From Burkholderia sp. SRS-W-2-2016 (lineage in GTDB: Bacteria; Pseudomonadota; Gammaproteobacteria; Burkholderiales; Burkholderiaceae), in assembly GCF_001931485.1 (NCBI RefSeq), contig NZ_MSDV01000053.1:1-64000 (forward strand): a stretch of 64,000 nucleotides of DNA, given 5' to 3'. Numbering within the stretch: the first letter of the stretch is position 1; every line of letters begins with the position of its first letter. The notes beneath the pieces are model-generated. The model was not told the DNA's origin. It searched no databases and saw only the letters and a list, made by a program, of their open reading frames with translations. This document shows positions 62,447 through 64,000 of the stretch, in pieces. Made by a program: the position numbers and the translations under genes.

Positions 62447-63883
62447 ATGAAATTAGGGGAAGTGGAAGTCATACGAAGTACCCGGCAGATTCTGTCGAAC
62501 GGCGTCGCGGTTCGCGTCAGCAGCCGCGCGTACGAACTGCTCGAACTACTGCTCGACGCCAATGGCGCATTGGTATCGACTGCGGACATACTCCGCAAGG
62601 TCTGGCCCGACACGATCGTCGAAGAGAACAATATTCAGGTGCATATCTCGGCGCTCAGAAGGATCTTCGGAGCGCATCGTCAGCTGATCCAGACGGTCTC
62701 CGGAAGGGGCTACCGGCTGGTCGTTCCGAACGCGCGGGCAGTGGAGCCCGCGCCCGGGTCCGCCGCGCATGCCGCGGTCGCGAGGCCCGCGACGCCCGCG
62801 ACACCCGATCCCGCGCGGCGCTTCAGGCTGCCCGATGTGCACGGCCCGCTGTTCGGCCGCGACCCGCTCTTGCACTCACTCGCCGGCGAACTCGAACGCA
62901 ATCATTCGCTCATTACGCTGGTCGGCGCGCCCGGGTCCGGAAAGTCGCGCATCGCAATCGAATTGGCGCACCGGCAGCAACACCGGCGAGGCATCGGGAC
63001 CGCGTATCTGTCGCTGGCGGCATTCCCCCATCGCGACGATCAACGTGCGGCGCTCGACGCGCTGCTCGGCACTATGAATTGCGTGGCCGCTCGCGCAAGC
63101 GCGCGCGAGCCGCTGCTGATCGTGCTGGACAACTGCGATCTGAGCGCGTCGTGCGTGATCGAATCGCTCGACGAGCGCGGGCTTTTCAGCGGCCCGGGCA
63201 GAACGACAGTGCTCGCGACCTGCCGGGCTCCGCTCAACGCGTCGATGGAGAAAGTCGTCTACGTCGACTCGCTATTGCCGGCTTGCGGCGCCGGCAACGA
63301 GCATCCGGCACTGGACCTGTTCGTCTCGCGTGTGCGCGCGCTGGATCCCGACCTGCCGCTCACCGACGCGTTTATCGAACAGGCGCGCGAGCTGGTGGCG
63401 GCAATGGACGGCTTGCCGCTGGCAATCGAATTCGCGGCCCGTCACACGTCGTTGCTCGGCATCGATGTCGTCACGTCGCTGCTTCAGCGCAACCTGCCGC
63501 TGCCCGCGTACGAAATGCGCGGCCCGGCCGACAGCCACCATGCTTCGTTCGACGCGGCGCTCAGGTGGACATGGGCCCACTTCAGCCCGGCCCAACAAAC
63601 CATCCTTCGCGGCTTGTCCCGGCTCGGCCGGCCTGCCGGTCCAGACGAGTTGTGCGCGCTCGGCGCCGCGCATGGCTTGCCGCTTCATCAAGCGCTGGAT
63701 GCGATCAGCGCACTGGTCGATAGCGCATTCGTGTTTCGCCTTTACGACGGCCCCGCGGTCGAATACCGGATCCCGAATACGATCCGGCGCTTCGTGAACG
63801 GCGAAACCAGCGAAACGCACGCGCCTGATTCAGCCACATCCCCGCAGCCGTATTCGAAGACCGAATGCGACTCGCTGTGCTGA
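62447..63883 (+). CDS. OmpR-type winged-helix regulator with ATPase domain
   Basis: The 478-residue protein starts with an OmpR/PhoB-type DNA-binding domain (3-93: SRAYELLELLLDANGALVSTADILRKVWPDTIVEENNIQVHISALRRIFG ... ISGRGYRLV-like end). A Pro/Ala linker follows, then an NB-ARC/AAA-like ATPase with Walker A GAPGSGKS (160-167), Walker B LLIVLDNC and a helical region (GLPLAIEFAARHTSLLG). There is no receiver domain or phosphorylation Asp. It resembles AfsR/SARP-like signal integrators with the C-terminal repeat part missing or very short. AGGA at 62435-62438 supports ATG 62447. Confidence 0.8.
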   Translation: MKLGEVEVIRSTRQILSNGVAVRVSSRAYELLELLLDANGALVSTADILRKVWPDTIVEENNIQVHISALRRIFGAHRQLIQTVSGRGYRLVVPNARAVEPAPGSAAHAAVARPATPATPDPARRFRLPDVHGPLFGRDPLLHSLAGELERNHSLITLVGAPGSGKSRIAIELAHRQQHRRGIGTAYLSLAAFPHRDDQRAALDALLGTMNCVAARASAREPLLIVLDNCDLSASCVIESLDERGLFSGPGRTTVLATCRAPLNASMEKVVYVDSLLPACGAGNEHPALDLFVSRVRALDPDLPLTDAFIEQARELVAAMDGLPLAIEFAARHTSLLGIDVVTSLLQRNLPLPAYEMRGPADSHHASFDAALRWTWAHFSPAQQTILRGLSRLGRPAGPDELCALGAAHGLPLHQALDAISALVDSAFVFRLYDGPAVEYRIPNTIRRFVNGETSETHAPDSATSPQPYSKTECDSLC

Positions 63884-63925
63884 CGGTCCGCGCCGCAGCC
63901 CCTCTTTCATGCCGGAGAATCGAAG

Positions 63926-64000
63926 TTGATAGCAGTTGGACCGTTGCGTGTTTGCGTTGCCACCGGAACCGTCGAGAAAGAAGGCCTTGCCTATCCGTTG
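63926..64000 (+). CDS. Start of a gene running off the window (partial)
   Basis: A TTG at 63926, eight bases after GGAG (63914-63917), opens a frame of 25 codons to the window end: IAVGPLRVCVATGTVEKEGL. Family unknown. It follows the regulator gene by 42 bases and is probably in the same transcript. Confidence 0.5.
   Translation, partial: MIAVGPLRVCVATGTVEKEGLAYPL

Overview
The window is GC-rich chromosomal DNA whose gene content points to a beta-proteobacterium of the Burkholderia/Paraburkholderia/Caballeronia group. It has many LysR, GntR, TetR and HxlR regulators, several catabolic operons each with its own transporter, a DnaJ-like protein of Burkholderia type, and a second RpoD-like sigma factor away from any dnaG. 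I see no rRNA, tRNA, CRISPR array, prophage or complete insertion sequence. It reads as an accessory, catabolism-rich part of a large replicon.

Layout. 0-1.4 kb: the end of an unknown gene and two very small membrane-protein genes in otherwise sparse DNA. 1.4-11.7 kb: single genes and small units. These are a PhoX-type phosphatase, an acryloyl-CoA-reductase-like enzyme (AcuI/YhdH) with a TetR gene, a Tat-exported alpha/beta hydrolase divergent from an HxlR regulator, a lysR/tetR-DMT-hydrolase cassette enclosed by a 93-bp inverted repeat, and an MBL-fold hydrolase. 11.9-32.2 kb: a large catabolic block in three transcription units. The first is a minus-strand operon (enoyl-CoA hydratase, GMC oxidoreductase, CaiB-type CoA-transferase, fumarate-reductase-like flavoprotein, acyl-CoA dehydrogenase, HpcH/HpaI aldolase, succinate-semialdehyde-type dehydrogenase). 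The second is a divergent plus-strand operon (TRAP transporter, GntR regulator, D-2-hydroxyacid dehydrogenase). The third is another minus-strand operon (FAD oxidoreductase, enoyl-CoA hydratase, family I CoA-transferase, MFS carrier) facing its own GntR gene. Striking palindromes sit in both control regions.

32.7-34.6 kb: a VanW-glycosyltransferase-like fusion. 34.6-38.8 kb: a D-threonate/D-erythronate-type operon (kdgT-like permease, four-carbon acid sugar kinase, PdxA2, DeoR) with twin operator-like palindromes. 39-41.1 kb: a DnaJ-domain membrane protein divergent from a small gene carrying two tandem LexA boxes, then another small membrane protein. 41.1-43.7 kb: the second RpoD-like sigma factor and a small conserved gene. 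43.9-52 kb: a GST, then a GntR-associated operon with an ABC importer (NitT/TauT type), a LeuC/LeuD-like hydro-lyase and a PEP-mutase/isocitrate-lyase-family lyase. This enzyme set fits import, hydration and C-C cleavage of a branched unsaturated dicarboxylate such as dimethylmaleate.

52-64 kb: LysR, a glutaredoxin-DinB fusion, a second paralogous GntR with a hairpin leader, an MFS exporter, LysR, a class II UvrA, an SDR, a 6-phosphogluconolactonase-like propeller protein, a winged-helix/ATPase regulator and the start of one more gene.

Most assignments come from reading translated proteins for family motifs. Substrates of the three catabolic blocks are inferred from gene combinations and are not proven.
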